In this document: piece after piece, positions 35,939-45,106 of the stretch | Layout of the letters: every line of letters starts with the position of its first letter | Numbering within the stretch: position 1 is the stretch's first letter | Source of the DNA: Nocardioides agariphilus | GTDB taxonomy: Bacteria; Actinomycetota; Actinomycetes; Propionibacteriales; Nocardioidaceae | DNA: 64,000 bases | Assembly (NCBI RefSeq): GCF_015352445.1 | Contig: NZ_JADKPO010000022.1 | Coordinates: 19,790-83,789 of the forward strand | Direction: 5' to 3' | The notes under the pieces: model-generated | What the model saw: only the letters and a program-made list of their open reading frames with translations | Database searches by the model: none | Told to the model about the DNA's origin: nothing | Position numbers and translations under genes: made by a program

Positions 35939-36301
35939 TTGCCCCGAACCGTGACGAGAGCAGCACAGGTGGTCGGCCTCCTCGGGGGAGTGGCCTGGGT
36001 GGTCACCTCCTTCGTCTGGGACGGCGGCGAGGACCCGGTCGAGTTGGCGCTGTTCTGGGCCGGCGCCGCGCTCGTGACGCTGTTCTTGCTCGAGCTCGGC
36101 ACGTTGCTGGTCAAGCGCGGGCTGCTCGCCCTCCGGCTGTTCGTGGCCTGCGCCCTGCCGCTGCTGTTCTGGATGGTGGTGTCGTTCGCGGCGGCGTCTG
36201 CCGACGACGACGGCATCGTCTGGGGCCTGGCCGGCGTCGCGGTCGCGGTGTTCGCGATCGTCCAGCTGGCGCGACCGGGCCCGCAGCGCGCCACGCTGTG
36301 A
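35939..36301 (+). CDS. Small membrane protein of unknown function
   Basis: The 120-residue protein has four hydrophobic segments separated by short loops, one containing DGGEDP and another ASADDDG. No family is recognised. The TTG start was chosen because AAGGAG lies 7 nt upstream. An in-frame ATG at 35921 would add six residues but has no ribosome site. It is divergent from the SDR gene. Confidence 0.65.
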   Translation: MPRTVTRAAQVVGLLGGVAWVVTSFVWDGGEDPVELALFWAGAALVTLFLLELGTLLVKRGLLALRLFVACALPLLFWMVVSFAAASADDDGIVWGLAGVAVAVFAIVQLARPGPQRATL

Positions 36302-36340
36302 CTGGTCGGTCTAGAGCTCCCCTCACCACGCTTCAAGCGC

Positions 36341-36414
36341 TCGCACAGTCCGTCGCTCCGCTCCGGTCTGTGCGACGCCTCGCCCGGCTCCCCGCTCGCT
36401 TCGCTCGCGGGGAG
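36341..36414. other. Two hairpins between the membrane-protein gene and mshA
   Basis: TCGCACAG/CTGTGCGA (36341-36348, 36368-36375) and CTCCCCGC/GCGGGGAG (36388-36395, 36407-36414) form two stems, both with TCGCTYCGCTC-type loops. They may terminate the upstream transcript or shape the mshA leader. Confidence 0.5.
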
Positions 36415-36491
36415 TCGCGCTCGGCGGGAATGTGACCCAGGATCCGTCGGTTGGTCCCTCTGGAGGATTCCGCCGACCGGAAGGCACGCAC

Positions 36492-37796
36492 GTGGGAGCA
36501 CTCGAACGGCCCCATCGGCTGGCGATGATCAGTCTGCACACCTCCCCTCTCGACCAGCCCGGCACGGGCGATGCGGGTGGCATGAACGTCTACGTGATGG
36601 AGCTGTCCAAGCGTCTTGCCGCCCGGGGCATCGAGGTCGACATCTTCACCAGGGCGACCTCGTCGGCCCTGCCGGCGACCGTGGAGGCCGTGCCCGGCGT
36701 CCTCGTGCGCAACATCCACGCAGGGCCCTTCGAGGGACTCACCAAGGACGAGCTCCCCGGACAGCTGTGCGTCTTCGCCCGGGAGGTACTCCGTGCCGAG
36801 GCCTCCCAGCCGCTCGGCCACTACTCGGCGGTGCACTCCCACTACTGGCTCTCCGGTCAGGTCGGGGCGCTGGCGCGCGACCGCTGGGGTGTGCCCCTCG
36901 TGCACTCGATGCACACGATGGCCAAGGTCAAGAACGACGCACTCGCCGAAGGCGATACACCCGAGCCGACGGCTCGCATCATCGGCGAGGAGCAGGTCGT
37001 CGAGGCCGCCGACATGCTGATCGCCAACACCGACACCGAGGCCAAGCAGCTGATCAACCTCTACGACGCGTGCGCCTCGCGGGTCGAGGTGATCCACCCC
37101 GGCGTCGACCTCGACGTGTTCCGCCCTCGCGACCAGGTCCAGACGCGGCGTCGGCTCGGCCTCCCGGTCGAGGCGTCCGTGCTGATGTTCGCCGGCCGCA
37201 TCCAGCCGCTGAAGGCGCCCGACGTGCTGCTCCGCGCGGTCGCGGTCCTGCTCGAGCGTGACCCCGACCTGCGCTCGCGCCTGGTCGTGCCGGTCGTGGG
37301 CGGACCATCCGGATCAGGCCTCGAGCACCCCGAGTCGCTGGCCCTGCTGGCGACGGCGCTCGGTCTGGACGGCGTGGTGCGTTTCGTACCTCCCGTTGCC
37401 CAGACCGAGCTCGCCGAGTGGTACGCCGCTGCCGACGTGGTCGCCGTACCTTCCTACAACGAGTCGTTCGGGCTGGTCGCCGTCGAGGCGCAGGCGTGCG
37501 CCACGCCCGTCGTCGCGGCCGCTGTCGGGGGCCTGACGACGGTCGTGGCCGACGGCCGAAGCGGCCTGCTCGTGGAGTCGCATCGACCGGCTGACTGGGC
37601 CGATGCGCTGGCTCGGATCGTGGAGGACCCGGCGCTGCGCCAGCGGCTCTCCCGCGGCGCGGTCCGCCAGGCACGCCGGTTCTCCTGGGAGCTGACAGCC
37701 GACAAGACCCTGGAGACCTACGACCGCGCGCGGTCCGCGATGCGCGAGGCGGTCGGCCAACCCGTTGCCCAGCCTGTTGCCCAGCCCGTTGCCTAG
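36492..37796 (+). CDS. mshA: D-inositol-3-phosphate glycosyltransferase (mycothiol synthesis)
   Basis: The 434-residue GT4 enzyme has [20 protein letters not shown] and [13 protein letters not shown], the hallmark of MshA, then [34 protein letters not shown] and [19 protein letters not shown]. It joins GlcNAc to inositol-3-phosphate, the first committed step of mycothiol synthesis. GTG 36492 has GGAAGG 7 nt upstream; GTG 36432 would add 20 residues of low-complexity sequence. The C-terminus is a QPVA repeat encoded by 12-bp units. The ybjN-like gene promoter overlaps the stop. Confidence 0.93.
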   Translation: MGALERPHRLAMISLHTSPLDQPGTGDAGGMNVYVMELSKRLAARGIEVDIFTRATSSALPATVEAVPGVLVRNIHAGPFEGLTKDELPGQLCVFAREVLRAEASQPLGHYSAVHSHYWLSGQVGALARDRWGVPLVHSMHTMAKVKNDALAEGDTPEPTARIIGEEQVVEAADMLIANTDTEAKQLINLYDACASRVEVIHPGVDLDVFRPRDQVQTRRRLGLPVEASVLMFAGRIQPLKAPDVLLRAVAVLLERDPDLRSRLVVPVVGGPSGSGLEHPESLALLATALGLDGVVRFVPPVAQTELAEWYAAADVVAVPSYNESFGLVAVEAQACATPVVAAAVGGLTTVVADGRSGLLVESHRPADWADALARIVEDPALRQRLSRGAVRQARRFSWELTADKTLETYDRARSAMREAVGQPVAQPVAQPVA

Positions 37797-37799
37797 GCT
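37794..37799 (+). promoter_or_regulatory. -10 element (TAGGCT) for the YbjN-like gene
   Basis: TAGGCT contains the mshA stop codon and ends 7 nt before GTG 37807, giving a leaderless mRNA. Confidence 0.5.
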
Positions 37800-37806
37800 G
37801 GGTCGG

Positions 37807-38316
37807 GTGGATCCAGCCGAGGTCGTCCGCCAGCACCTCACCGACCACGACATCGCCTTCACCGAGCCCGCCGACGGGGTCTTCAGCTTCTCGCTGCCCG
37901 GCGAGCGCAAGCTGCAGACAGCGGTGCGCCTCGACCTCGGTCCCCACGCGTTGGGCGTGCACGCCTTCGTCTGCCGGGCACCTGATGAGAACCACGAGGC
38001 GGTCTACAGGTGGCTGCTCGAACGCAACCTGCGGATGTACGCCGTCGCGTTCGCCGTCGATCGGCTCGGCGACATCTACCTCGACGCCCGGCTGCCGCTG
38101 GCGGCCGTGACGAGCGATGAGCTCGACCGGCTGCTCGGTTCGGTGCTGTCCTACTCCGACGAGTCGTTCAACACGATCCTGGAGCTCGGTTTCGCGTCCT
38201 CGATCCGCAAGGAGTGGGAGTGGCGCAACCTGCGCGGCGAGTCCACGGCCAACCTGGAGGCGTTTCGCGGCTGGCTGGAGACCTCAGGCGGCGAGCAGGA
38301 CGAACAGCAGCGCTAG
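37807..38316 (+). CDS. YbjN domain protein (type III secretion chaperone-like fold)
   Basis: The 169-residue soluble protein has the alpha-beta YbjN/CesT-like fold seen next to mshA in mycobacteria (Rv0487). Features include TAVRLDLGPHALGVHAFVC, YRWLLERNLRMYAVAFAVD and DSFNT-like SYSDESFNTILELGFA. The function is unknown; relatives bind partner proteins. The GTG start is supported by a TAGGCT -10 hexamer 7 nt upstream. It overlaps the convergent DUF1304 gene by 33 bp. Confidence 0.8.
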   Translation: MDPAEVVRQHLTDHDIAFTEPADGVFSFSLPGERKLQTAVRLDLGPHALGVHAFVCRAPDENHEAVYRWLLERNLRMYAVAFAVDRLGDIYLDARLPLAAVTSDELDRLLGSVLSYSDESFNTILELGFASSIRKEWEWRNLRGESTANLEAFRGWLETSGGEQDEQQR

Positions 38317-38637
38317 GGCGGCCGGGACCGCCTGCACGACCAGGATCCGGCGGCTGACCGTCGCCGCGCCGTACAGCCCGGCGACGATCACGCACAGCAG
38401 GAAGAAGACGGTGACATCCTGCTTGTCGGCCACGAGTCCCCAGACCAGGCCGGCCACCAGGAAGCCGTTGTAGAGACCCTGGTTGGCGGCGAGGGTCTTG
38501 GACTTCTCCGCGAACTCGGCGTCGGTGCCGAAGGCGGCTCGGCCTGGTGGCTTGGTCCACAGAGCCATCTCGAGCACCACGATGTAGACGTGGATCAGGG
38601 CCACGACGGCGACCAGGAGGGCTGCGACGACGCTCAC
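38284..38637 (-). CDS. DUF1304 family membrane protein
   Basis: The 117-residue protein has four hydrophobic helices. The first contains HVYIVVLEMALW, and the loop FAEKSKTLAANQGLYNGFLVAGLVWG is the conserved DUF1304 feature. Function is unknown. It follows the EamA gene by 12 bp on the same strand and is probably co-transcribed. Confidence 0.85.
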   Translation of the reverse strand: MSVVAALLVAVVALIHVYIVVLEMALWTKPPGRAAFGTDAEFAEKSKTLAANQGLYNGFLVAGLVWGLVADKQDVTVFFLLCVIVAGLYGAATVSRRILVVQAVPAALALLFVLLAA

Positions 38638-38649
38638 GGCCGCAGCATG

Positions 38650-39618
38650 TCAGCGCGTGGGTGTGATGGTCGAGTCGTCCGGCACGATCGGCTCGTCGGA
38701 TGTCGGTGGTCGAGCCACCCCGATGGACGAGGGGCGTGTCGAGCCCCGGCGGGCGACGGCGACGCCGAGGAGCGCGAGCACCCCACCGGCGTAGGCGATC
38801 GTCGGCGGCGCCTCGGACAGGAACACCAGCCCCATCACGATCGTGATCGGCGGCACGAGGTAGGTCGTCACGCCCAGGCTCGAGGCGCTCATGTGGCGCA
38901 GTGCGTAGGCGAAGGTCGTGAACGCGATGGCCGTCGGGAAGACGCCGAGGTAGACCACCCAGAGGATCGACGACGTCGGTGCGGCGCGAGCGTCGTCGAC
39001 GAGCTGGGCGACGAACGGCAGGCAGACCACCGCGCCGACGCTGCAGGCGAGCCAGGTGATGTGGAGCGCCGGCAGGCGTGCCACGAGCGGCTTCTGCAGG
39101 ATCGCGCTGACGGAGTAGACGACGGCGGCGACCAGGCACAGCGCAACCCCCAGCAGGTCGCGGCTGCCGCCGCCGTCGTCGGCGAGGCCGATCAGCGCGA
39201 CGCCCGAGAAGGCCAGCGCCAGCCCGAGCGCGAGGTAGGTGGTGAACCGCTCGCCGAGGAAGATCGTGGCGAGCACGGCGATCAGGATCGGGGAGACCTG
39301 CAGCAGCATCGACGCCGTGCCGGCATCGACGTGGTGCTCGCCCTCGTTGAGCGCGACGTTGTAGATGCCGAACCACAAAACGCCGATCGCCACGATCGAG
39401 GCCCACTCGCGTCGCGTCGGACGCGGCAGCGCGCGGAGCTTGGGCGCCGCGAAGGCACCCAGCGCGAGCGACCCGACCAGCAGACGGCCGAGGGAGAGCG
39501 AGCCGGGCGTGAAGTCCTTGCCGAGGTGGCGGATCGCCACGAAGGCCGAGGCCCACAGCACCAGCGTCACGGATACGCCGGCGATCGGCAGCCAGGATCT
39601 TGCGGGCGTTGCGTTCAC
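38650..39618 (-). CDS. EamA/DMT family transporter
   Basis: The 322-residue protein has ten hydrophobic segments in two EamA repeats (WASAFVAIRHLGKDFTPGSL in the first; YSVSAILQKPLVAR and VPPITIVMGLVFLSEAP in the second). It is a drug/metabolite exporter of unknown substrate. The C-terminal tail is polar and Ser/Pro-rich. The GTG start has TAGGCT (39625-39630) ending 6 nt upstream, suggesting a leaderless mRNA. Confidence 0.9.
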   Translation of the reverse strand: MNATPARSWLPIAGVSVTLVLWASAFVAIRHLGKDFTPGSLSLGRLLVGSLALGAFAAPKLRALPRPTRREWASIVAIGVLWFGIYNVALNEGEHHVDAGTASMLLQVSPILIAVLATIFLGERFTTYLALGLALAFSGVALIGLADDGGGSRDLLGVALCLVAAVVYSVSAILQKPLVARLPALHITWLACSVGAVVCLPFVAQLVDDARAAPTSSILWVVYLGVFPTAIAFTTFAYALRHMSASSLGVTTYLVPPITIVMGLVFLSEAPPTIAYAGGVLALLGVAVARRGSTRPSSIGVARPPTSDEPIVPDDSTITPTR

Positions 39619-39694
39619 CCGCCAAGCCTAGGAACGACCACCGAGGCAGGACACGCGGTTATCGGACGGGGTACGCCGATATCCCGCCGAGTTG

Positions 39695-40372
39695 TCAGAG
39701 GTCGAGCTTGTAGCCCAGCCCGCGCACGGTCACGAGGTACTTCGGCTCGGACGGATCCGGCTCGAGCTTGGACCGCAGGCGCTTGACGTGCACGTCGAGG
39801 GTCTTGGTGTCACCGACGTAGTCGGAGCCCCAGACGCGGTCGATGAGCTGGCCACGGGTCAGCACCCGGCCGGGGTTGCGCAGGAACATCTCAAGGAGCT
39901 CGAACTCCTTGAGCGGCAGGCGCTGCTCGGACCCGTCGACGGTGACGACGTGGCGCTCGACGTCCATCCGCACCGGCCCGGCCTCGAGGGTCATCGGGGC
40001 CAGCTCGGGCTCCTGGCCGCGCCGCAGCACGGCGCGGATGCGGGCGACGAGCTCGCGCGGCGAGTAGGGCTTGGTGACGTAGTCGTCGGCGCCGAGCTCG
40101 AGACCGACCACCTTGTCGACCTCGTCGTCCTTGGCGCTGACCATGATCACCGGCACGTTGGAGGTGGCCCGGATGTGGCGGCACACCTCGGTGCCGGGCA
40201 GCCCGGGGAGCATCAGGTCGAGCAGCACGATGTCGGCGCCGTGCCGGTCGAACTCGCTGAGCGCATCGGGTCCGGTCGCCGCGATGGCGACGTCGTACCC
40301 CTCCTTGCGCAGCATGTAGGCAAGAGCGTCGGAGTAGCTCTCTTCGTCCTCGACGACGAGAACACGAGTCAT
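39695..40372 (-). CDS. regX3: Phosphate-response regulator RegX3
   Basis: The 225-residue OmpR-type regulator has VLVVEDEESYSDALAYMLRKEG, phospho-acceptor Asp52 in LLDLMLPG, TKPYSPRELVARIRAVLRR, and a C-terminal winged helix (RVWGSDYVGDTKTLDVHVKRLR). It responds to SenX3 and controls phosphate-starvation genes by binding PHO boxes. The ATG overlaps the senX3 stop (ATGA). A PHO box at 41573 lies upstream of the operon. Confidence 0.95.
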   Translation of the reverse strand: MTRVLVVEDEESYSDALAYMLRKEGYDVAIAATGPDALSEFDRHGADIVLLDLMLPGLPGTEVCRHIRATSNVPVIMVSAKDDEVDKVVGLELGADDYVTKPYSPRELVARIRAVLRRGQEPELAPMTLEAGPVRMDVERHVVTVDGSEQRLPLKEFELLEMFLRNPGRVLTRGQLIDRVWGSDYVGDTKTLDVHVKRLRSKLEPDPSEPKYLVTVRGLGYKLDL

Positions 40373-41517
40373 GTGAGTACTTCCTGGTTGGCGCGCGGAA
40401 GGGTCAGGGTGAACGTCGACCCCTGCCCCTCGACCGACCACACGCGGATCTCTCCACCATGGGTCGCCGCGACGTGCTTGACGATGGACAACCCGAGGCC
40501 GGTGCCACCCGTGGACCGGTGGCGCGCGGGGTCGACGCGGTAGAAGCGTTCGAAGATGCGGTCCAGTTCCCCGCTGGGGATGCCGATGCCCTGGTCGACC
40601 ACAGAGATCTCGACCATGCCCTCCTCGGAGCCGTTGCCAGGCTTGGCGGTGACGAGCACCGTGGAGTCGGACCCGGAGTAGGCGACCGCGTTGGCCACCA
40701 GGTTGGCCACGGCGGCCCGCACCTGCTCCTCGTTGCCGAACACCTTGAGGCCGTGGGTGCCGCTGATGGCGATCTGGATGCGCCGGTCAGCCGCGTCGAT
40801 GGTCGAGGCGTCGACGGCGGCGGCCACGACGTCGTCGACCGAGACCACGACAGGTTCGTCGAGCGGGTCGTCGTCTTGGAGCCTCGACAGCTCGATGATC
40901 TGCTGCACGAGGCGAGACAGGCGGTCGGACTCCGTCGACATCCGCCCGGCGAACCGGCGTACGGCGACGGGGTCGTCGGCCGCGTCGCACACGGCCTCTG
41001 CCAGCAGCTTGATCGCCCCCACCGGGGTCTTGAGCTCGTGGGAGACGTTGGCCACGAAGTCGCGCCGCACGGTCTCGACCCGTCGCTCGCGCGTGCGGTC
41101 CTCGACGAGCGCGAGCACCAGGGTCGAGGAGAGCGGGGCGACCCGGACGGTGACGTGGCGGGGGGCCGCTCCCTGGCGAGCCATCAACAGCTCGGTCTCG
41201 CGGATCTCGCCGTCTCGGCGTACTTGCGAGACCAGGTCGGCGAGCTCGCGGGAGACCAGCGTGGTGCCCGAGACCAGGCCCATCGCGTAGGACGGAGCGC
41301 TCGCCTTCAAGACGGTGTCGTCGGCACCCACCACGACCGCCGTGCTCCGCAGCACCGAGAGCACCGAGGCGACCCCCTCCGGCACCGCGGGTGCGTCCAG
41401 CTCGGGTGGACTGTGCTGCTGACGCTCGCTGACGTGCCACGCGAGGACGCCGCCGCCCGCCACGAGCGCACCGATGAGCGCCGCGAGGAATGCCTGCGTG
41501 GTCGCGTCCACATTCAT
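40369..41517 (-). CDS. senX3: Phosphate sensor histidine kinase SenX3
   Basis: The 382-residue protein has one N-terminal membrane segment (about 9-28), a PAS-like region, the His box NVSHELKTP (His160), and the ATPase motifs NLVANAVAYS, DQGIGIP and GGTGLGLSIVKH. With regX3 (4-bp overlap) it is the two-component system for phosphate limitation. The phoU gene is divergent, and PhoU is known to inhibit this kinase. Confidence 0.95.
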   Translation of the reverse strand: MNVDATTQAFLAALIGALVAGGGVLAWHVSERQQHSPPELDAPAVPEGVASVLSVLRSTAVVVGADDTVLKASAPSYAMGLVSGTTLVSRELADLVSQVRRDGEIRETELLMARQGAAPRHVTVRVAPLSSTLVLALVEDRTRERRVETVRRDFVANVSHELKTPVGAIKLLAEAVCDAADDPVAVRRFAGRMSTESDRLSRLVQQIIELSRLQDDDPLDEPVVVSVDDVVAAAVDASTIDAADRRIQIAISGTHGLKVFGNEEQVRAAVANLVANAVAYSGSDSTVLVTAKPGNGSEEGMVEISVVDQGIGIPSGELDRIFERFYRVDPARHRSTGGTGLGLSIVKHVAATHGGEIRVWSVEGQGSTFTLTLPRANQEVLT

Positions 41518-41572
41518 GATCGTACGCAGGGTGCGCCCCGCAACCCGCTTCCGCGACCGCCTCTCGATGAGT

Positions 41573-41590
41573 GTTCACCGCGCGTTCACC
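41573..41590 (+). promoter_or_regulatory. PHO box between senX3 and phoU
   Basis: GTTCACC is directly repeated at 41573 and 41584 with the 11-bp step of PhoP/RegX3 boxes. It lies 44 bp before the phoU ATG and 56 bp from the senX3 start. It probably mediates autoregulation of the system. A weaker GGTCACC follows at 41605. Confidence 0.8.
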
Positions 41591-41620
41591 GCTTGACGCC
41601 AAGTGGTCACCGAGCGCCCG

Positions 41621-41626
41621 TACGGT
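41621..41626 (+). promoter_or_regulatory. -10 element (TACGGT) for phoU
   Basis: TACGGT ends 7 nt before ATG 41634, indicating a leaderless phoU mRNA starting just downstream of the PHO box. Confidence 0.5.
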
Positions 41627-41633
41627 CCGCTCT

Positions 41634-42290
41634 ATGCGTGAGGCCTTCCATGACCAGCTCGACTCCATCTTCGCCGACCTCGCCGACGTGTGCGGCAACG
41701 TCCAGCAGGCGGTGCGGCTGGCCACCCAGGCCCTCCTGACCGGCGACGCCGAGAAGGCCGAGGAGGTCATCAGTGCCGACTCCGTGATCGACGAGGCGAC
41801 CGTGCGGGTCGAGGACAACTGCTTCTCCCTGCTGTCCTTGCAGCAGCCCGTGGCCGGCGACCTCCGGGTCATCGTCTCGGCGCTGCGGATGGTCAGCGAG
41901 CTCGAGCGGATGGGCGACCTGTCGGTCCACGTGGCCAAGATCGCGCGCCTGCGCGTGCCGGCGATCGCCGTACCGGACCAGGTGCGCCCGACCGTGGCCC
42001 GGATGGCCGAGGTGGCCGAGGACATGGTCGCCCGCGTGGCCCAGATCATCACCGAGCGCGACGTCGAGGCCGCGATCGTGCTGGGTCGCGACGACGACGA
42101 GATGGACATGCTGCGACGCACCAGCTTCAGCCAGCTGCTCTCCGACGACTGGGAGCACGGCGTGGAGGCCGCCGTCGACATCGCGCTGCTCGGCCGCTAC
42201 TACGAGCGCATCGCCGACCACGCCGTCTCGGTCGGCAACCGCGTGGTCTTCGTCGTTACCGGGCAGTTCCCGGTCAGTACGGAGGCCTAG
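41634..42290 (+). CDS. phoU: Phosphate transport regulator PhoU
   Basis: The 218-residue protein has two PhoU helical-bundle repeats, with PVAGDLRVIVSALRMVSELERMGD in the first and LLGRYYERIADHAVSVGNRVVF in the second. It couples phosphate transporter status to SenX3, keeping the response off when phosphate is plentiful. The start was chosen by family length and the -10 hexamer upstream. Its stop lies inside a palindrome. Confidence 0.95.
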   Translation: MREAFHDQLDSIFADLADVCGNVQQAVRLATQALLTGDAEKAEEVISADSVIDEATVRVEDNCFSLLSLQQPVAGDLRVIVSALRMVSELERMGDLSVHVAKIARLRVPAIAVPDQVRPTVARMAEVAEDMVARVAQIITERDVEAAIVLGRDDDEMDMLRRTSFSQLLSDDWEHGVEAAVDIALLGRYYERIADHAVSVGNRVVFVVTGQFPVSTEA

Positions 42291-42302
42291 TGCGGCACTA
42301 GC
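42288..42302. terminator. Short palindrome between phoU and gpmA
   Basis: CTAGTGC-G-GCACTAG starts at the phoU stop codon and ends 23 bp before the convergent gpmA stop. The stem is short, so termination is only plausible. Confidence 0.4.
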
Positions 42303-42325
42303 CACCGCCGAGCGGAGCCCGACCG

Positions 42326-43069
42326 CTACCTACCTTGGTTGGCCACCGCGGCCGCAGCGGCAGCGGCGGCTTCGGGGTCGAGGTACTCGCCGCCCGGCAC
42401 GGTGGGGCGCAAGTCGTCGTCGAGGCGGTAGACCAGCGGCATGCCGGTCGGGATGTTGAGGCCGGCGATGTCGTCGTCGCTGATCGAGTCGAGGTGCTTG
42501 ACCACGGCTCGCAGGCTGTTGCCGTGGGCGGCGACCAGGACCCGCTGGCCGGCCTTCAGGTCGGCGACGATGTCGGAGTCCCAGTAGGGGAGCATCCGGG
42601 CGATGACGTCCTCGAGGCACTCGGTGCGGGGCATCTCGTCGCCCAGGCCGGCGTATCTCGGGTCGCCGACCTGCGACCACTCGTTGTCGTCGTCGATGGG
42701 CGGTGGCGGGACGTCGTAGGAGCGGCGCCACAGCATGAACTGCTCCTCGCCGTACTCGGCGAGGGTCTGCTTCTTGTCCTTGCCCTGCAGCCCGCCGTAG
42801 TGGCGCTCGTTGAGACGCCACGAGCGGCGCACGGGGATCCAGTGGCGATCGCAGGCGTCGAGGGCGAGGTTGGCCGTGGTGATCGCGCGTCGCAGCAGCG
42901 AGGTGTGGACGACGTCGGGGAGAAGGCCGGCATCGGCAAGCAGCCGGCCGCCGTTGACGGCCTCGCCGCGCCCCTTGTCGTTGAGGTCCACGTCGACCCA
43001 GCCGGTGAAGAGGTTCTTGGCGTTCCACTCGCTCTCGCCGTGGCGAAGCAGGATCAGCTCGTAGGTCAT
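42326..43069 (-). CDS. gpmA: 2,3-bisphosphoglycerate-dependent phosphoglycerate mutase
   Basis: The 247-residue protein has [10 protein letters not shown] with the phospho-acceptor His10, [13 protein letters not shown], and the second catalytic His in [18 protein letters not shown]. It interconverts 3- and 2-phosphoglycerate in glycolysis. The ATG overlaps the stop of the upstream lipoprotein gene (ATGA). The C-terminus ends in an Ala-rich tail. The gpm gene beside senX3-regX3 is conserved in mycobacteria. Confidence 0.95.
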   Translation of the reverse strand: MTYELILLRHGESEWNAKNLFTGWVDVDLNDKGRGEAVNGGRLLADAGLLPDVVHTSLLRRAITTANLALDACDRHWIPVRRSWRLNERHYGGLQGKDKKQTLAEYGEEQFMLWRRSYDVPPPPIDDDNEWSQVGDPRYAGLGDEMPRTECLEDVIARMLPYWDSDIVADLKAGQRVLVAAHGNSLRAVVKHLDSISDDDIAGLNIPTGMPLVYRLDDDLRPTVPGGEYLDPEAAAAAAAAVANQGR

Positions 43070-43587
43070 GAGGCCGAAGCGGTCGCGGCGGGGGATGGCA
43101 CGCCGGTGCCGTTGTCGAGCCCGGTGTACTCGTCGTCCGCGTTGACCACGTGGACGTCCAACTGGGCGGTGTCGCCGTTGTCGAAGCTCAGCGTCGCGTT
43201 GATGAAGTCGCCGGCCTGGAAGTCGCCCGACACCTTGATGCCCTGACCGTCGGCGAGGTTGACCAGGCCGTGTGCCGGCACCTCGATCGGCGAGAAACCG
43301 GCCACCTGCACCGTGGAGCTGGACCCGAAGTCGAGTGACTCGAGGGAGATCGGCTTGGTCGTGTCGTTGTTGGACAACGATGCGACGAACGTGCCGGATC
43401 CCGCCTCGCCGGAGACGATCAACGCGTTCAGGACGTCGACGACGCCGTCCTTGTCGTTGGTGCCGTTGACGATGTTGTTCTCCTTGTCCGTGGCGTAGTT
43501 GAAGCCACAGGCGGAGACACCGGGTAGGGCGAGAACGAGCGCTCCGATGCAGACGGCGAGCTTGCGGCGCGAGAGCCGACGGTCCAT
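43066..43587 (-). CDS. Lipoprotein of unknown function
   Basis: The 173-residue protein has a twin-Arg-containing start (RRLSRRKL), a hydrophobic core and the lipobox GVSAC (Cys27). The mature part looks like a beta-sandwich ([35 protein letters not shown]), resembling small copper-chaperone-like or immunoglobulin-like lipoproteins in actinobacteria. No metal-binding Met/His motif is obvious. It is coupled to gpmA. Confidence 0.8.
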   Translation of the reverse strand: MDRRLSRRKLAVCIGALVLALPGVSACGFNYATDKENNIVNGTNDKDGVVDVLNALIVSGEAGSGTFVASLSNNDTTKPISLESLDFGSSSTVQVAGFSPIEVPAHGLVNLADGQGIKVSGDFQAGDFINATLSFDNGDTAQLDVHVVNADDEYTGLDNGTGVPSPAATASAS

Positions 43588-43640
43588 GGGGTTCACAGGC
43601 CTTCGTTGGTCGACGGGTGGCGAGCGACAGCCTAGCGACC

Positions 43641-44336
43641 CTACTGCCGCAGGCCGACCGTCGTCCCGGTCACCACCAGGGAGGCCGCCAAGAACACCGT
43701 GACGCCGATCGCGATCCACAGCAGCCGCGGCGCCCCGAGGCGCAGTCCCAGCCTCAGCGGCAGGTGGCGCAGCCCGTCGACGTTGTCGTCGACCAGGTCG
43801 GGCAGGGCCAACAAGACGTGGGCGGCGACGCCCAGCAGGGCGGCCAGGACGGTCACCAGGATGGTCGGTGGGTCGCCTTCGGCGCGGCCGCCCCACCCGC
43901 CGTAGGACAAGAACGCGGGCAGCAGGCCGAACGAGACCGCCCAGGGCAGCCACGAGAGCGCCGTACGGCGCAGCACGACGTTGCCGAGCAGTGCCGCCAG
44001 CACGGACATCAGGTAGGCGAGTCCGGCCGTCACACCGTTGGCGAGGGCGAGCGGGACGAGCAGGAGCACCCCACATGCCAGCGCGAACCACGCCGTGCCA
44101 GGTTCCAGCACCCCCGACGCCACCGGCTTGCCCGCGCGCTGGTGACCCGCGTCGCGGCGTCGGTCGGCGAGGTCGTTGTGCCAGCCGATCACCGCCTGGC
44201 CCACCAGGACGGTCGCGGCCACCAGGGCTGCCTCGCGCGTGGGCCGGCCGCTGGCCAGGGCCGCGACGGCCAGCACGAGAGCCGTCGCCAGGGCGTGCAG
44301 CGGGTGCGCAGCGCGGACGAGGTGCACCGGCCACAT
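43641..44336 (-). CDS. UbiA-type prenyltransferase family membrane protein
   Basis: The 231-residue protein has about eight hydrophobic helices and the first aspartate-rich motif NDLADRRRD (54-62). The second, usually DxxxD, may be DLVDDNVDG, so a prenyl acceptor reaction is likely. The substrate is unknown. ATG 44336 was preferred over the upstream ATG because it puts the first helix near the N-terminus, normal for the family. Confidence 0.8.
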   Translation of the reverse strand: MWPVHLVRAAHPLHALATALVLAVAALASGRPTREAALVAATVLVGQAVIGWHNDLADRRRDAGHQRAGKPVASGVLEPGTAWFALACGVLLLVPLALANGVTAGLAYLMSVLAALLGNVVLRRTALSWLPWAVSFGLLPAFLSYGGWGGRAEGDPPTILVTVLAALLGVAAHVLLALPDLVDDNVDGLRHLPLRLGLRLGAPRLLWIAIGVTVFLAASLVVTGTTVGLRQ

Positions 44337-44517
44337 GCTCGCCAGTATCGGCCCCAGGACGAGGCAGCGACGAGGTTCCAGGCATGAATCGCGCAGGACC
44401 GGACCAGGGTCCGCGCCTGGCCGAGCACCCCGCGACGGCACAGAAAAAGGGTCTTGTCAAGCCCGCAAAAGGCCTCTGACCTGCACAAACGTGCCGGTCG
44501 CTCATTTTCTGACGTGT

Positions 44518-44523
44518 TAGACT
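44518..44523 (+). promoter_or_regulatory. -10 element (TAGACT) for carD
   Basis: TAGACT lies 27 nt before ATG 44551, so carD has a real leader with a GGAAAGGGG ribosome site. This differs from the leaderless genes around it. The -35 is weak. Confidence 0.5.
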
Positions 44524-44550
44524 GGTCACCTGGAAAGGGGTACTGAACAT

Positions 44551-45036
44551 ATGACCTTCACCGTCGGCGAAACGGTTGTCTACCCGAACCATGGGGCCGC
44601 AGTCATCGAAGACATCGAGATGCGCACGATCAAGGGGGAGGACCGGCAATACCTCGTCCTTCGGATCGTCGCTCAGCAGGACCTCGTGGTCCGCGTCCCG
44701 GCGTGCAACCTCGACTTGGTCGGGGTTCGCGACGTGGTCGACAAGGAGGGCCTGGACCGCGTCTTCGACGTGTTGCGCGCCGCTCACGTCGAGGAGCCGA
44801 CCAACTGGTCGCGTCGCTACAAGGCCAACCTCGAGAAGCTCCACAGCGGTGACGTCATGAAGGTGGCCGAGGTCGTCCGCGACCTGTGGCGCCGCGAGCG
44901 TGACCGTGGCCTCTCGGCAGGAGAGAAGCGGATGCTGGCCAAGGCTCGCCAGATCCTCGTCTCCGAGCTGGCCCTGGCCGAGCACACCAACGAGGACAAG
45001 GCCGAGGCGATCCTCGACGAGGTGCTCGCCTCCTGA
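44551..45036 (+). CDS. carD: CarD-type RNA polymerase-binding regulator
   Basis: The 161-residue protein has the RNA polymerase interaction domain ([19 protein letters not shown]) and the C-terminal DNA-binding helical domain ([32 protein letters not shown], with the Trp that wedges at the promoter bubble). It stabilises open complexes and is essential in mycobacteria. It is followed by a very strong terminator and then the ispD-like gene, whereas in mycobacteria carD and ispD are adjacent. Confidence 0.96.
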   Translation: MTFTVGETVVYPNHGAAVIEDIEMRTIKGEDRQYLVLRIVAQQDLVVRVPACNLDLVGVRDVVDKEGLDRVFDVLRAAHVEEPTNWSRRYKANLEKLHSGDVMKVAEVVRDLWRRERDRGLSAGEKRMLAKARQILVSELALAEHTNEDKAEAILDEVLAS

Positions 45037-45060
45037 GGTAGTCCAACTGCATCAACCACT

Positions 45061-45095
45061 AGACGCCCCGTCCGGTCTCACCGGACGGGGCGTCT
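45061..45095 (+). terminator. 15-bp perfect hairpin after carD
   Basis: Positions 45061-45075 and 45081-45095 are exact reverse complements around a TCTCA loop. The right arm's last base also begins the -10 hexamer of the next gene. Confidence 0.9.
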
Positions 45096-45100
45096 ACGTT
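45095..45100 (+). promoter_or_regulatory. -10 element (TACGTT) for the IspD-like gene
   Basis: TACGTT ends 6 nt before ATG 45107 and directly abuts the carD terminator stem, so the gene has its own leaderless promoter. Confidence 0.45.
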
Positions 45101-45106
45101 GTGCCC

